A stretch of 64,000 nucleotides of DNA from JTS-RE37 sp041743975 (GCA_041743975.1 JBGTLT010000183.1:1-64000); one strand, 5' to 3'; shown: positions 43,650 to 53,428, numbered from the stretch's first letter. Made by a program: numbers and translations. Notes: generated by a model not told the origin, from the sequence alone.

Positions 43650-46247
43650 ATGAACTTTCAGAATTTATACCGGGTTAATTATTCGCTGCTTCCTTACAAG
43701 ATCGCCCTCATACTGGCAGTAGCAATATTGTTCCTTATTGCCGGGCAATCGTACGGGAAGATCAAAAACCTGCAAAAGGCCTCTGAATGGGTAGCCCACT
43801 CTTTAGAAGTTGATAAGGAGATCTATGGGCTTTTCTCCTATTACAACGAGATGGAATCAGCTTGCCTTCGTTCACGTATCATCAACGACAGTTCCTATTT
43901 GGTTTCCTATGAGAACTATAAAGCCGGGAGCGAACATTCATTTCAAAAATTAGCCTTTCTTACCCGGGATATTACCGAACACCGAATTTACCTTGATTCC
44001 ATATCCCGATTGAAAAATAGTCTGATTTTAACCCTTGATGCCATCAATAGCCAACCGGTGACCATAGATACCTTTAACCCGGACACCCGGCAGAAAATGC
44101 AAAAGGTTACCGATATCCAGAATCAGCTTGCGAAATATAAATCCGCTATGCTGATCAAGAAGGATGCCTTGTTGCAGGAGCGGATGGCAACCTATATTTC
44201 CCAAAGCACCCTTTCAACTATTAACTCCTTATTGCTGGCGCTGTTTTCACTTTTTGTTTTTGGGATCGCATTCTATAAAATAAGCCGACATAAAAAAAGG
44301 ATATTTTATTCCGAATCGTTTTTATTCAATATCCTGCAGAGCACGGACAACATCATCAACTATTATGAACCTATCTACCGCGATGATAAAATAGTTGATT
44401 TTAAAATCGTTTTTGCCAATCAGGGCAACAAAGTGTATCTCAATGTGTCACCCGCGGCTATCACGGGCAAACCGGTCTCCAAGGTTTTTCCCTACCACCT
44501 CCAAAACGGGGAACTGAACTTAATGATATCCGCATTTACGGAGAAGAAAATTGTGAGTTTTGACCACCAGATTATGATCGAAGCCGAAAAGATGTGGTTT
44601 CGGTTCATTGTTAGTCCGATGGAGCAGGGTATCACTGTAACTATCATCAATACAAGTCCGGAAAGGAACGAAGAGGAGAACTTACGGGTTTTGAATGAAA
44701 TGCTGCGAACGCATAACCAGGAATTAGAGGAAACCAAATCATTCCTGAAGGCTATCCTGAGTAGTACCAATAATATTATCATATCTTTTGAGCCTGTATG
44801 GAATGAGGATGCGGAGATCATTGATTTTAAATATGTTTACCTCAATGAGCAGGTGGAACCGGTAATAAATTCTTCCCCCGAGGAGATCATAGGCCGAATG
44901 GTGAGTGAGGTGTCTCCAGGTGTATTTAAATCAGGAGTATTCGAAAAGTTGGTTAGCTGTTATACCCGGAACATGCCAATAGATTATGAAACCAATTATG
45001 AGAGGGATGGGAAAAAATACTGGTTTCATGGGAAGGCTATAAGATCTGGCAACCGCATTACTATTACCTCCACGGACATTTCAAATTTAAAGAACGCACT
45101 TCAGGACCTCATCATATTAAATGATGACCTGGAAATTCAGAACTCCATCCTTTCTGAAGCGGAAGCCATGGCACAGATTGGTAGCTACACCTTCTTTTTG
45201 GATACGGCTACTTCGGTCATATCCAATAATTTTTACAGATTACTGGGTATTGAACCCCATGAGTTTGACCCTTCCTTCGAAACTTTTCGGAAATTTGTAC
45301 ACCCGGATGATCACGAATTCTATGAAAAGATTGTAAAACAAATCCTGGAAGGGCGCCAAACAGGGGTTTATAATTACCGAATCATTACCAAAGACGGGAA
45401 GGTCAAAAATTTAAAGTCCAAGGGTGATTTTCGTAAAAGGGATGGTAAAACCATACTGGTCGGGGTGGTGCAGGATGTTACGGATCAGATGAAGTCGGAA
45501 AGAATACTCAGATACAGGAACCTGGAGCTGAAAAGGACCAATGCGGAGCTCGAATCCTTCAACCGGGTGGCGAGCCACGATTTACAGGAACCCCTTCGCA
45601 AGATCCAGATGTTCCTGTCCAGGATAAGCGAGGATGACAGGAAAATGCTATCGGATAGAGTGGTACACAATCTGGATAAAGTAAACCATACTGCCATACG
45701 GATGCAATCATTGATCATAAATTTACTGACCTATTCCCGTATTGATAACAGGCATGAAAATTTTGAAGAGGTAAATATTAATATCGTCCTTGAAAAGGTG
45801 CTGGAAGACCTCGCCGTCCCCATTCAGGATGCCAGGGTTGTGATTTCCTTTGAAGAGTTGCCGACAGTTAAGGGGGTGGCCTACCAATTGGAGCAGGTTT
45901 TCAGCAATTTAATTTCCAATGCCATAAAATACCGCAGTAAAACCAAAACACCTGAAATAGCGATACATGCTGAAAAGGTTCATCGTAGCCAGATTGCAGA
46001 ATCATTTGAAAAACCTGCGTTGCACTACTACAAAATAACCACAGTGGACAATGGTATCGGCTTTGACCCGGAATACGCGATTAAGATCTTTGAACTTTTT
46101 GAACGCCTGCATCAAAAGACGGAATATTCGGGAACTGGCATCGGATTGGCCATTTGCAAGAAAATCATTGAAAACCACCATGGCTATATTTATGCCGAAA
46201 GCCATGAAGACAAAGGAGCTGCCTTCATGATTTATTTACCTGCTTAA
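43650..46247 (+). CDS. Membrane-bound PAS sensor histidine kinase
   Basis: 865 residues. Two membrane segments (about 17-34 and 187-206) frame a periplasmic sensor of CHASE3-like helical type. At least three PAS-type domains follow in the cytoplasm (NIINYYEPIYRDDKIVDFKI; NIIISFEPVWNEDAEIIDFK; then AMAQIGSYTFFLDTATSV with a PAC motif). HisKA carries His643 in VASHDLQEPLRKIQMF, and HATPase carries DNGIGFDPEYAIKIFELF and GTGIGLAICKKIIENH. It lacks a receiver domain, so phosphate probably goes to the single-domain regulator upstream. The signal is unknown; the PAS repeats may bind a small molecule or sense redox. Confidence 0.93.
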   Translation: MNFQNLYRVNYSLLPYKIALILAVAILFLIAGQSYGKIKNLQKASEWVAHSLEVDKEIYGLFSYYNEMESACLRSRIINDSSYLVSYENYKAGSEHSFQKLAFLTRDITEHRIYLDSISRLKNSLILTLDAINSQPVTIDTFNPDTRQKMQKVTDIQNQLAKYKSAMLIKKDALLQERMATYISQSTLSTINSLLLALFSLFVFGIAFYKISRHKKRIFYSESFLFNILQSTDNIINYYEPIYRDDKIVDFKIVFANQGNKVYLNVSPAAITGKPVSKVFPYHLQNGELNLMISAFTEKKIVSFDHQIMIEAEKMWFRFIVSPMEQGITVTIINTSPERNEEENLRVLNEMLRTHNQELEETKSFLKAILSSTNNIIISFEPVWNEDAEIIDFKYVYLNEQVEPVINSSPEEIIGRMVSEVSPGVFKSGVFEKLVSCYTRNMPIDYETNYERDGKKYWFHGKAIRSGNRITITSTDISNLKNALQDLIILNDDLEIQNSILSEAEAMAQIGSYTFFLDTATSVISNNFYRLLGIEPHEFDPSFETFRKFVHPDDHEFYEKIVKQILEGRQTGVYNYRIITKDGKVKNLKSKGDFRKRDGKTILVGVVQDVTDQMKSERILRYRNLELKRTNAELESFNRVASHDLQEPLRKIQMFLSRISEDDRKMLSDRVVHNLDKVNHTAIRMQSLIINLLTYSRIDNRHENFEEVNINIVLEKVLEDLAVPIQDARVVISFEELPTVKGVAYQLEQVFSNLISNAIKYRSKTKTPEIAIHAEKVHRSQIAESFEKPALHYYKITTVDNGIGFDPEYAIKIFELFERLHQKTEYSGTGIGLAICKKIIENHHGYIYAESHEDKGAAFMIYLPA

Positions 46248-46801
46248 CGCTTCTGTACATAACCATCCTGGTATTTAACGTAACCCCACAACGCTTTTCG
46301 GGGTTAGGCCTTCCTAACTCGCCCACGCTATTTTTTTACGAAGTTCCTGCCCATCTGCCCCTGCCGAAATCCGCAACGCATCCGGATCGCTGATCATCCT
46401 GTTAGCCCACAGCCGGTAGCATAATTCCCTTATCTGTAAGCCAACTACCCATGCCGGCCTTTAAAACCATTAATTATATAACATAATGCCATAATTATAT
46501 AATATCAACCTTGACTTTCCTGGCGAACTTTATCACAAGTAAAAAACATCATAGAAAAATTATTCGTTAAGCTGCATAAAAAATCGTTTATGGTTAAAAT
46601 ATATCAATTTATCATTCGAAACTTCACGCCATTTGAAGTAATCATCGCTCACCCGCTACTGGCAGAAATTGAAAATGACCATATGATGGACAATTTCATT
46701 ATAGGGATGACAAATCAAGAAATAGAGCCCCGTACCAGCCATCGAATTTAGGCTGCGCTGATAATCTGCCTACGGTTATTAACCCATTTAATAAGAATAC
46801 A
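46248..46801. other. Intergenic region between the PAS kinase and AraC-type gene
   Basis: 554 bp without a credible gene. A hairpin at 46281-46306 (TAACCCC...GGGGTTA, 7-bp stem) is near the kinase end and may help termination, although its T-run is not adjacent. The right half is AT-rich (ATTATATAA appears twice near 46473-46502) and probably holds the promoter for the AraC-type gene. Confidence 0.4.
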
Positions 46802-47830
46802 ATGAAATCTATACAATTAAAGACAAATAAAATAAGTGACATGTTCCGGGAACTCCATGATTCTCTGGGCGGCTCACATTCAGTTGACATAAGGGAACAC
46901 ATTTTAGATGTGAATAACGAACTAGGTTGTGGTCGTATCCGGGGAATATCCTTTGAGGATGGAATTACTTATCTGGAGTTCGATATGACCTTTTCGGAAA
47001 AGCTGGTCCTTACCATTGAGGCTTCCGATAAAATGCCGATTTATTTCACCTTTTGTTCAAAAGGTAAGTTGGCACACAGCTTTGGCCCTGAAGGCGAAAA
47101 GCGCCTCCTTGGAAATTTCCAGACCGGTATCCTTACCAACAAGTCTGCTCAGGAGCATACCTTGTATTTCCAAAAAGATGTACGGATTCGAACTTCCCTG
47201 ATAACCGTGAATGTTGCAGAAAATACAGAAAATGAATCCAATAACGAATTGAAATCCAGATTAAAGCAAACCTTCTTTGCAAATGTGAAATCTGACAACT
47301 TCGTCTATATCGGTACCCATAACCTTAAGATCGCGGAATTGACACAGCAATTGAGCGCGATTACACAGAAAGGTATTGTTCGGCACTTACTGATCGAGGG
47401 ATATGTTCATATGATGCTTGCATTGGAAATCCAGCAGCATTCTGATGACCTGGACAAAATGGAAAATTTTACCGGTTCGCTCACACCTCGTGAAATGGAT
47501 TCGGTAGTGGAAGTATCTGAATTCATCAAGAATTATCCGGAAACACAATTATGCATCAAACAATTGAGCCATAAATCAGGCCTGTCACCTTCCAAGCTTC
47601 AGGAAGGATTCAAACTGATGCACGATCGTACCGTATCTGATTATATAAGGGACGTACGGGTAAGGAAATCGGAGGAACTGATCAAAAATACGGACCTCAA
47701 TATTTCTGAAGTAGTGTATAGTATAGGATTGACCAGCAGGAGCTATTTTTCCAAGATTTTCAAGAAAAAATACAACTGCAGTCCGAAACAATATAAAAAT
47801 CAACAACAACGTTTAGCCGCATCTGCCTGA
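46802..47830 (+). CDS. AraC family transcriptional regulator
   Basis: 342 residues with a C-terminal AraC double helix-turn-helix (LCIKQLSHKSGLSPSKLQEG and NISEVVYSIGLTSRSYFSKI, followed by FKKKYNCSPKQYK). The N-terminal 220 residues form an unassigned sensor-like domain rich in beta strands (YLEFDMTFSEKLVLTIEA). This matches a broad group of Bacteroidota AraC regulators that respond to small ligands. The gene is monocistronic, with a strong terminator 23 bp downstream. Target genes cannot be read from this window. Confidence 0.9.
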   Translation: MKSIQLKTNKISDMFRELHDSLGGSHSVDIREHILDVNNELGCGRIRGISFEDGITYLEFDMTFSEKLVLTIEASDKMPIYFTFCSKGKLAHSFGPEGEKRLLGNFQTGILTNKSAQEHTLYFQKDVRIRTSLITVNVAENTENESNNELKSRLKQTFFANVKSDNFVYIGTHNLKIAELTQQLSAITQKGIVRHLLIEGYVHMMLALEIQQHSDDLDKMENFTGSLTPREMDSVVEVSEFIKNYPETQLCIKQLSHKSGLSPSKLQEGFKLMHDRTVSDYIRDVRVRKSEELIKNTDLNISEVVYSIGLTSRSYFSKIFKKKYNCSPKQYKNQQQRLAASA

Positions 47831-47852
47831 TCAGCTTTCAGAAATATCCATT

Positions 47853-47882
47853 TAAAAACCAGCCGCCCGGGCTGGTTTTTTA
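47853..47882 (+). terminator. Rho-independent terminator of the AraC-type gene
   Basis: Strong stem AAAACCAGCC / GGGCTGGTTTT with a short loop and a following T-run, just after the AraC-type stop codon. Confidence 0.9.
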
Positions 47883-47936
47883 TGCTCTTATTTCAGGGAT
47901 TAGCAGTCCACAAAGGATTGGATAGTTCAAAAGCAA

Positions 47937-47992
47937 AGCTCCCCCCGGCCGGCTCCCCATCATAATGCGGAGACCCACCGGCGGGGGGAGCT
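47937..47992. repeat. Long GC-rich inverted repeat
   Basis: Left arm AGCTCCCCCCGGCCGG (47937-47952) pairs with right arm CCGGCGGGGGGAGCT (47978-47992), with one extra base in the stem and a loop of about 25 nt. It is far more GC-rich than its surroundings and lies between the convergent AraC-type and DUF892 genes. It may serve as a terminator without a T-run, or be a dispersed structural repeat. Confidence 0.65.
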
Positions 47993-48020
47993 GTATTGCT
48001 GCAAACGCCTGTCCTAATCC

Positions 48021-48512
48021 TTAGGAAGCGTTGATGGCTTTTTTATTCAACCTGCTTTCAGCCAATTTGTTGAGGGCTTTGTCAGCATCATATTCCTCGT
48101 CCAGGATAGTCTGGAGCTTTTCAGCAATTTTTTTATGTCCCAATTCCTTGGCATAGCGAACCGCGGTTCCATATCCTGATATTTCATAGTGCTCTACCCG
48201 TTGCGCTTCGGCAATAAGGCCTGCATCCATCACTTCATCACTTTCAGCTTCTTCGATAAATCCTTCCGCCTCTTTGATCAACCCTTCCATCGCCTTGCAG
48301 GCTTCTCCTTTAGGGGAAACATCCAATTCCTCGCAAATCTCCTCCAGGCGGCTTTTTTGTTCTTTGGTGACCGCAAGGTGGTCCTCAAATGCTTTTTTTA
48401 ATTTGCTGTCCGAGGCATTTTTAACCATTTTTGGCAGGGCTACAACCAATTGGCTTTCTGCACTATACAAGTCCTTTAGCTGGTGCTCAAATAAATCTTC
48501 TAGTGTTTTCAT
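48021..48512 (-). CDS. DUF892 / YciE-like ferritin-fold stress protein
   Basis: 163 residues starting at the ATG at 48512 (MKTLEDLFEHQLKDLYSAE), the family's conserved start; the longer frame adds 32 basic residues upstream. Helical bundle signature: EHQLKDLYSAESQL, LEEICEELDVSPKGEACKAM, QRVEHYEISGYGTAVRYA, EEYDADKALNKLAE. The conserved Glu and His residues can form a di-iron site as in ferritin-like proteins. YciE-type proteins are induced in general and osmotic stress. The gene is convergent with the AraC-type gene. Confidence 0.92.
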   Translation of the reverse strand: MKTLEDLFEHQLKDLYSAESQLVVALPKMVKNASDSKLKKAFEDHLAVTKEQKSRLEEICEELDVSPKGEACKAMEGLIKEAEGFIEEAESDEVMDAGLIAEAQRVEHYEISGYGTAVRYAKELGHKKIAEKLQTILDEEYDADKALNKLAESRLNKKAINAS

Positions 48513-48881
48513 GGTATCTATTTTCAAATTAATAATACTGTTACTTTTTGCTAAAGTACCCCTCAGGGAGTGTTTGGAATAGCCTTTACGATAAGAAAAA
48601 TAACGCAATCAACAGGCCCTTGTACGGATTCCGGATAAGGGGTCATTAGGCGAGTGCAATTGGTACGGCAATACAGAAAAACAGGAAATTTGTATTCAGG
48701 ATTTGGATAAAACCCGGCAAAGTTACCACCTCCGGGAGCAGCCTGGAGTGGGAGGAAGATATGGAAGGTGGCCCCTGTATTTTTCCATCAGGCTAATATT
48801 ATTCCATTGTTTATGGATTACCTTTTAAATGATGGAGGCGCCAATCCCTGTCCCGCAGAAATCATGTTGTTGATGCCGGGA
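48513..48881. other. Intergenic region between DUF892 and response regulator genes
   Basis: 369 bp with no credible ORF, no clear terminator stem and no recognisable repeat. It should contain the promoter for the DUF892 gene; specific boxes were not identified. Confidence 0.4.
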
Positions 48882-49328
48882 TCAGACTTTGATTATAAAA
48901 TCTTTCATGGAGGCAGGTCCATTCATATTTTGATGGATTGATTCCATACTACGCTGCAGGGCTGCTTTGAGTTGGGTGTAGGATTTTGGTTTTTGCAGGT
49001 ACAGGTTGGCACCTTTTTCGAGTAAAACCTCCGCAATTTGCGGATCAAGGGATGTAGAATAAATTACAATCGGGATTTCGGACAACGCCGGTTCCAGTTT
49101 GATATCGTTAAGGCACTCCTCCCCATTCATGAGCGGCATATTGAGGTCCAGGAATATAATATCAGGCAATGCAATTTCCCTGTCAACCAGGTTCGCCATA
49201 AGGTCCACACCATTTTCAAAAGTTGTCACTTTGGTATCTGTGTCAAGTTCATCGAGGGCCTCACAAAATAATATCCGGTCATCATCATCGTCATCTGCAA
49301 GGAAAATATTCAACTGATCTTTGTTCAT
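48882..49328 (-). CDS. Rcp1-like single-domain response regulator
   Basis: A 148-residue receiver domain, similar to the one at 43090-43530. Pocket FLADDDDDDRILF, phospho-acceptor Asp61 in FLDLNMPLMNGEE, Ser/Thr in VIYSTSLDPQ and Lys in YLQKPKSYTQ are present. No output domain exists, so it likely works by partner binding. No kinase lies next to it; the kinases at 34443 or 43650 in this window, neither with its own receiver, are possible partners. Confidence 0.92.
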   Translation of the reverse strand: MNKDQLNIFLADDDDDDRILFCEALDELDTDTKVTTFENGVDLMANLVDREIALPDIIFLDLNMPLMNGEECLNDIKLEPALSEIPIVIYSTSLDPQIAEVLLEKGANLYLQKPKSYTQLKAALQRSMESIHQNMNGPASMKDFIIKV

Positions 49329-49660
49329 GGGATTAAGATAATTTATTCGGAAGCTAAAAATAAGGTATTATGTAACATAGACGTTTAAATTTCTTTAAAC
49401 AATAGTAACCATTAACCCTCAAAATGTAAAGCAAAGGTTATTAAATCAAAAGAATTCTTCGGGGCTTTTGCCCCGGGGCACCTCACTTCTGGAGAGGCCG
49501 AAACCGCTTAGGCGGTTTCGGGTGAGGGGATAATTGGTTTCAAGAAATTCTTTATTTAAGTCTGTAACACCCCCTGTAATGTAAAGTTACTCATTTCCAT
49601 CTTTTTGAATAACCGTACCTTTAGGCTGCACTATTTCAAAATTACAATTATCTTCATCAT
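49329..49660. promoter_or_regulatory. Divergent region containing a hairpin and the first 49-bp repeat
   Basis: 332 bp between the response regulator (minus) and the sugar-acid operon (plus). It holds a perfect hairpin CGGGGCTTTTGCCCCG at 49460-49475 and the repeat unit at 49479-49527. TACCTTTA at 49616-49623 is one base from the TAnnTTTG -7 consensus, 38 bp before the dehydrogenase start. Confidence 0.5.
49479..49527. repeat. 49-bp imperfect dispersed repeat, copy 1
   Basis: 43 of 49 bases match copy 2 at 58007-58055, counted by eye. It contains a 9-bp stem CGAAACCGC / GCGGTTTCG with loop TTAG, and outer arms CCTCAC / GTGAGG. It lies in a divergent intergenic region. Confidence 0.8.
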
Positions 49661-50668
49661 ATGAAGTATATTGTGTGCCATAAGCCAGGAAATTTCGCCC
49701 TTGAGCATAAACCTTCCCCTGTGCGAAAGAAGGGGGAAGCCCTGCTCAAGGTCATTAAAATTGGCATATGTGGCACGGACCTCCACGCCTATTTGGGGAA
49801 CCAGGCCTTTTTTACATATCCCAGGATACTGGGCCATGAGCTGGCTGCGGAAGTGGTGGAGATTGATACCAATAAAGATGGGATACGAGTTGGTGACAAG
49901 GTTGTGGTAATGCCGTATGTGAGTTGCGGGCATTGTATCGCCTGTCGGAACGGAAAAACCAACTGCTGCACGGAAATACGTGTTATGGGGGTGCATATAG
50001 ACGGAGGCATGCAGGAGTATATCAGCGTCCCATCCACCTTGCTGTTAAAGGCCGAAGGCCTGGAATATGACCAGATGGCTGTTATAGAACCACTAGCGAT
50101 TGCAGCCCATTCCATACGGCGGGCTGCCGTGAAAAAAGGGGAATTCGTGGTAGTGGTTGGCTGTGGCCCCATCGGTATCGGGATACTCCGGTTGGCCCAA
50201 AAGGAGGGGGCTATACCGATTGCCGTGGAACCGGATAAAGGCCGTCTTGCGTTCGCTGGGAACTTCCTTGGCGTGGAGCATCTCATAGGGGATCCTTCCG
50301 GGGCGGTTGAACAAATCGCGGAAATTACCAAGGGCGATTTGGCAACTTGTGTATTTGATGCCACCGGGCACCGGGGGGCACTGGAAAAAGGCATCCATTA
50401 TATGGCCCATGGGGGGCGTTATGTGTTGGTAGGATTGTCCAAAGGTGACCTGACTTTCCCGCATCCCGTGATACATGCTAAAGAGACCACGCTCCTTTGT
50501 AGCAGGAATGCCACACGGGAAGATTTTGAGTATGCCATGCAATCGATCGGCCAATTCCCCACATCCGCCTATATAACCCATCATGTGCCTTTTGAGGAAA
50601 TGATCGCCCGATTTGAAAGTTGGACCATCCCCGGGAACGGGGTTATAAAAGCGATGGTAAATTTGTAG
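49661..50668 (+). CDS. Zinc alcohol dehydrogenase, L-galactonate-5-dehydrogenase-like
   Basis: 335 residues of the medium-chain zinc dehydrogenase family. Catalytic zinc ligands Cys37, His59 and Glu60 (GICGTDLHA; GHE), structural zinc cysteines 89, 92, 95 and 103 (CGHCIAC...CC), and the nucleotide fold VVVVGCGPIGIGI are present. Several stretches follow E. coli LgoD as remembered (GICGTDLHA-x-x-GNQ-x-FF-x-YPR-x-LGHE; VMGVHIDGG), which oxidises L-galactonate to D-tagaturonate. The next genes (kinase, dehydratase, lactonase) fit sugar-acid catabolism. An L-fuconate or L-rhamnonate-type substrate cannot be excluded. The operon starts here, after a repeat-bearing divergent region. Confidence 0.85.
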   Translation: MKYIVCHKPGNFALEHKPSPVRKKGEALLKVIKIGICGTDLHAYLGNQAFFTYPRILGHELAAEVVEIDTNKDGIRVGDKVVVMPYVSCGHCIACRNGKTNCCTEIRVMGVHIDGGMQEYISVPSTLLLKAEGLEYDQMAVIEPLAIAAHSIRRAAVKKGEFVVVVGCGPIGIGILRLAQKEGAIPIAVEPDKGRLAFAGNFLGVEHLIGDPSGAVEQIAEITKGDLATCVFDATGHRGALEKGIHYMAHGGRYVLVGLSKGDLTFPHPVIHAKETTLLCSRNATREDFEYAMQSIGQFPTSAYITHHVPFEEMIARFESWTIPGNGVIKAMVNL

Positions 50669-50696
50669 CGGTACTATGCATTAATTGAGATAAAAT

Positions 50697-51737
50697 ATGA
50701 AAAAAGTAGTGACCTTCGGGGAAATTATGATGCGGCTTTCACCACCTGGATTCCTGAGGTTTTCCCAGTCGGGTTCCTTCGATGTGGTTTACGGGGGCGG
50801 GGAATCCAATGTGGCGGTGTCCCTGGCCAACTTTGGTATCCCGGTTGAATTCGTTACCCGACTCCCGCAAAATGATTTGGGGGATTGCGCGCTTATGGAA
50901 ATGCGCAAACGGGGTGTGGGAGTATCGCATATCATTCAGGGAGGCCCGCGCCTTGGGATCTATTTTTTAGAAACAGGGGCCGTATCCCGTGGCAGTAAAG
51001 TAATCTATGACAGGGAACATTCTGCCATGGCGGAAATAAAGCCCGGGATGATAGGATGGGAGCAGGTTTTTAAGGATGTGCAATGGTTTCACTGGACAGG
51101 TATAACCCCCGCTATATCGCGGGGGGCTGCCGATGCCTGCCTGGAAGCTGTAAAGACCGCTTCCAAAATGGGGATCACGATCTCAACAGATTTGAATTAC
51201 CGTGCGAAGCTCTGGAAATACGGGTGTAATTCCGAGGAAATCATGACAGAACTTGCCGGGTATTGTGATATTATCCTGGGCAATGAAGAAGATGCTGAAA
51301 AGCATTTCGGGATCAAACCGGAAGGCCTTGATATTACTACCCAGGGACATGAGGTGACCGCAGAGGCTTTTTTATCGGTCTGCAGGCAAATGATGGAGAA
51401 ATTTCCCAGGGCTAAAAAGGTGATCACCACCCTGAGGGGATCCATTTCCGCATCTCATAACACATGGGCCGGGGTTTTGTATGATGGCGAAACATTGTAT
51501 GAATCCCCCCAATACCAGATCACGGATATAGTAGACAGGGTAGGGGGCGGCGATTCCTTTATGGGAGGCCTTATTTACGGATTGCTGACCTATCCCGGAG
51601 ATGACAGGAAAGCATTGAATTTTGCTGTTGCTGCCTCTTGCCTGAAACATACCATCGTTGGCGACGCGAACCTGGTTTCAATTGATGAGGTAGAGAAATT
51701 AATGGGTGGGGATGCCTCCGGAAGGGTAGCCCGCTAA
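50697..51737 (+). CDS. kdgK: PfkB-family sugar kinase, probable 2-dehydro-3-deoxygluconate kinase
   Basis: 346 residues. The start MKKVVTFGEIMMRLSPPG matches KDG kinases of the ribokinase/PfkB family. The conserved glycine motif YGGGESNVAVSLANFG binds substrate, and RVGGGDSFMGGLIYGLL carries the catalytic Asp. It should phosphorylate 2-keto-3-deoxygluconate to KDPG for entry into the lower Entner-Doudoroff route. The UxaA-like dehydratase downstream would make this substrate. It follows the dehydrogenase by 28 bp. The KDPG aldolase is not in the window. Confidence 0.88.
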   Translation: MKKVVTFGEIMMRLSPPGFLRFSQSGSFDVVYGGGESNVAVSLANFGIPVEFVTRLPQNDLGDCALMEMRKRGVGVSHIIQGGPRLGIYFLETGAVSRGSKVIYDREHSAMAEIKPGMIGWEQVFKDVQWFHWTGITPAISRGAADACLEAVKTASKMGITISTDLNYRAKLWKYGCNSEEIMTELAGYCDIILGNEEDAEKHFGIKPEGLDITTQGHEVTAEAFLSVCRQMMEKFPRAKKVITTLRGSISASHNTWAGVLYDGETLYESPQYQITDIVDRVGGGDSFMGGLIYGLLTYPGDDRKALNFAVAASCLKHTIVGDANLVSIDEVEKLMGGDASGRVAR

Positions 51738-51761
51738 ACCAAATAGATGCTATGCCTGTAT

Positions 51762-53417
51762 ATGGAACAAAATGATTTTTTAAAGATCCATCCAGACGAC
51801 AATGTCCTTGTCGCGCTGCAGGATATGGAGGGTGGAAGGGTCATAAACCACCGGGGTACCGGTTTTCCATTGATCCGTAAAACGATGGCTAAGCATAAGT
51901 TTGCGCTGGCAGATCGCAACCCGGGTGATGAAATAATAATGTACGGAACGCTGGTGGGCAAAGCTACAAAAGCGATACTGCGCGGCGAGACCATCACGAC
52001 CGAAAATGTGGTACATGCCAACTCGGACTATGGTGTGGGTACAGAGAGGATCACATGGACGCCACCAGATATCAGTAAGTGGAAGAACAGGACATTCGGT
52101 GGTTTCCACAGGTCAGATGGGAGTGTCGGTACGGCCAACTACTGGCTGGTGATCCCCCTGGTTTTTTGCGAGAACAGGAATGTGGATGTCCTTAAATCGT
52201 CTTTGTTGAAATCGCTTGGTTACCATACGGAAACCGACTTCATCATAGATACCGGAATATTGATTTCCGGATATCGCAATGGTGCCACAGCTGAGGAACT
52301 CCTGTCTGCAGATATTATTAAGTCACAGGAGGAATTGAAGCAAAACCGGATCTTCCCAAATGTAGATGGTATTAAGTTCCTGAACCATGAAGGGGGTTGC
52401 GGGGGCTTCCGACTTGATTCCGAGGCACTTTGTAAGCTGTTGGCAGGATATGTTACGCATCCCAATGTGGCCGGGGCAACCATCCTCAGCCTTGGATGCC
52501 AGAATGCGCAATACAAACTATTGGACGATGCTATAAAACACCGGGACCCGGAATTCAGTAAACCCCTCTATGTGCTCGAACAGCAAAAGAGTACAAGTGA
52601 ACGGTCTTTTATTGAAGAAGCCGTCAAAAAAACGTTTTTGGGCCTCATTGAAGCAGATAAAATAAGCCGTAAACCCGCCCCATTGGGCAGCATAACACTG
52701 GGCCTGGAATGCGGGGGTTCAGATGGTTTTTCCGGTATCTCCGCCAACCCCGTCCTTGGCTTCGCCTCTGACCTGCTGGTTGCATTGGGGGGAACGACCA
52801 TTTTATCCGAATTTCCGGAACTGAATGGCGTGGAACAGGAACTGATCAATCGGTGTACAACCACCCGGAATGCCGAAAAATTTGCTGACATCATGCGGGC
52901 GTATTCAGACAGGGCTAAGGCCTTGGGATCCGGTTTTGAAAATAACCCTTCCCCCGGGAATATCAAGGATGGATTGATCACCGATGCAATGAAGTCTGCC
53001 GGTGCCGCCAAAAAGGGAGGGACTTCCCCGGTGACCGATGTGTTGGATTATACGGAAAAGGCCACCCAAAAGGGTTTGAACCTGTTATGTACCCCCGGCA
53101 ATGATGTTGAAAGTACCACAGGGCTGGCAGGGTCTGGCGCTACCCTGATTGCTTTTACCACCGGGCTGGGAACGCCCACCGGGAACCCCGTGGCTCCTGT
53201 CATCAAAATTTCGAGCAACAATACCCTGGCGAGGCGTATGCAGGATATCATAGATTTTAATGCGGGCACCGTAATCACCGGGGAGGATACCATTGAGTCC
53301 AGGGGCGAGGCATTGCTGGAATATATTATTGCGGTAGCCGGGGGGCAGGTGGCAACAGCAGCTGTGCGGATGGGGCAGGATGATTTTATTCCCTGGAAAA
53401 GGGGTATTTCACTGTAA
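51762..53417 (+). CDS. UxaA family altronate/sugar-acid dehydratase
   Basis: About 551 residues from the ATG at 51762 (MEQNDFLKIH); the open frame extends five codons upstream. The N-terminal SAF-type domain (IHPDDNVLVALQDMEGG) is joined to the large UxaA core: FLNHEGGCGGFRLD, GATILSLGCQNAQYK, LGLECGGSDGFSGISANPVL and SPVTDVLDY. Conserved Cys, His and Glu residues of the iron-dependent altronate/galactarate dehydratases are present. It would convert D-altronate or a related aldonate to a 2-keto-3-deoxy acid, giving substrate to the kinase before it. The start is 24 bp after the kinase stop codon. Substrate within the UxaA/GarD family is uncertain. Confidence 0.87.
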   Translation: MEQNDFLKIHPDDNVLVALQDMEGGRVINHRGTGFPLIRKTMAKHKFALADRNPGDEIIMYGTLVGKATKAILRGETITTENVVHANSDYGVGTERITWTPPDISKWKNRTFGGFHRSDGSVGTANYWLVIPLVFCENRNVDVLKSSLLKSLGYHTETDFIIDTGILISGYRNGATAEELLSADIIKSQEELKQNRIFPNVDGIKFLNHEGGCGGFRLDSEALCKLLAGYVTHPNVAGATILSLGCQNAQYKLLDDAIKHRDPEFSKPLYVLEQQKSTSERSFIEEAVKKTFLGLIEADKISRKPAPLGSITLGLECGGSDGFSGISANPVLGFASDLLVALGGTTILSEFPELNGVEQELINRCTTTRNAEKFADIMRAYSDRAKALGSGFENNPSPGNIKDGLITDAMKSAGAAKKGGTSPVTDVLDYTEKATQKGLNLLCTPGNDVESTTGLAGSGATLIAFTTGLGTPTGNPVAPVIKISSNNTLARRMQDIIDFNAGTVITGEDTIESRGEALLEYIIAVAGGQVATAAVRMGQDDFIPWKRGISL

Positions 53418-53428
53418 CTGCGAATGAC

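Noticed and set aside
47937..47992. CRISPR or tRNA-like fold at the GC-rich inverted repeat
   Set aside because: Only one palindrome, no spacers or repeats in tandem, and no tRNA arms; a plain inverted repeat explains it.
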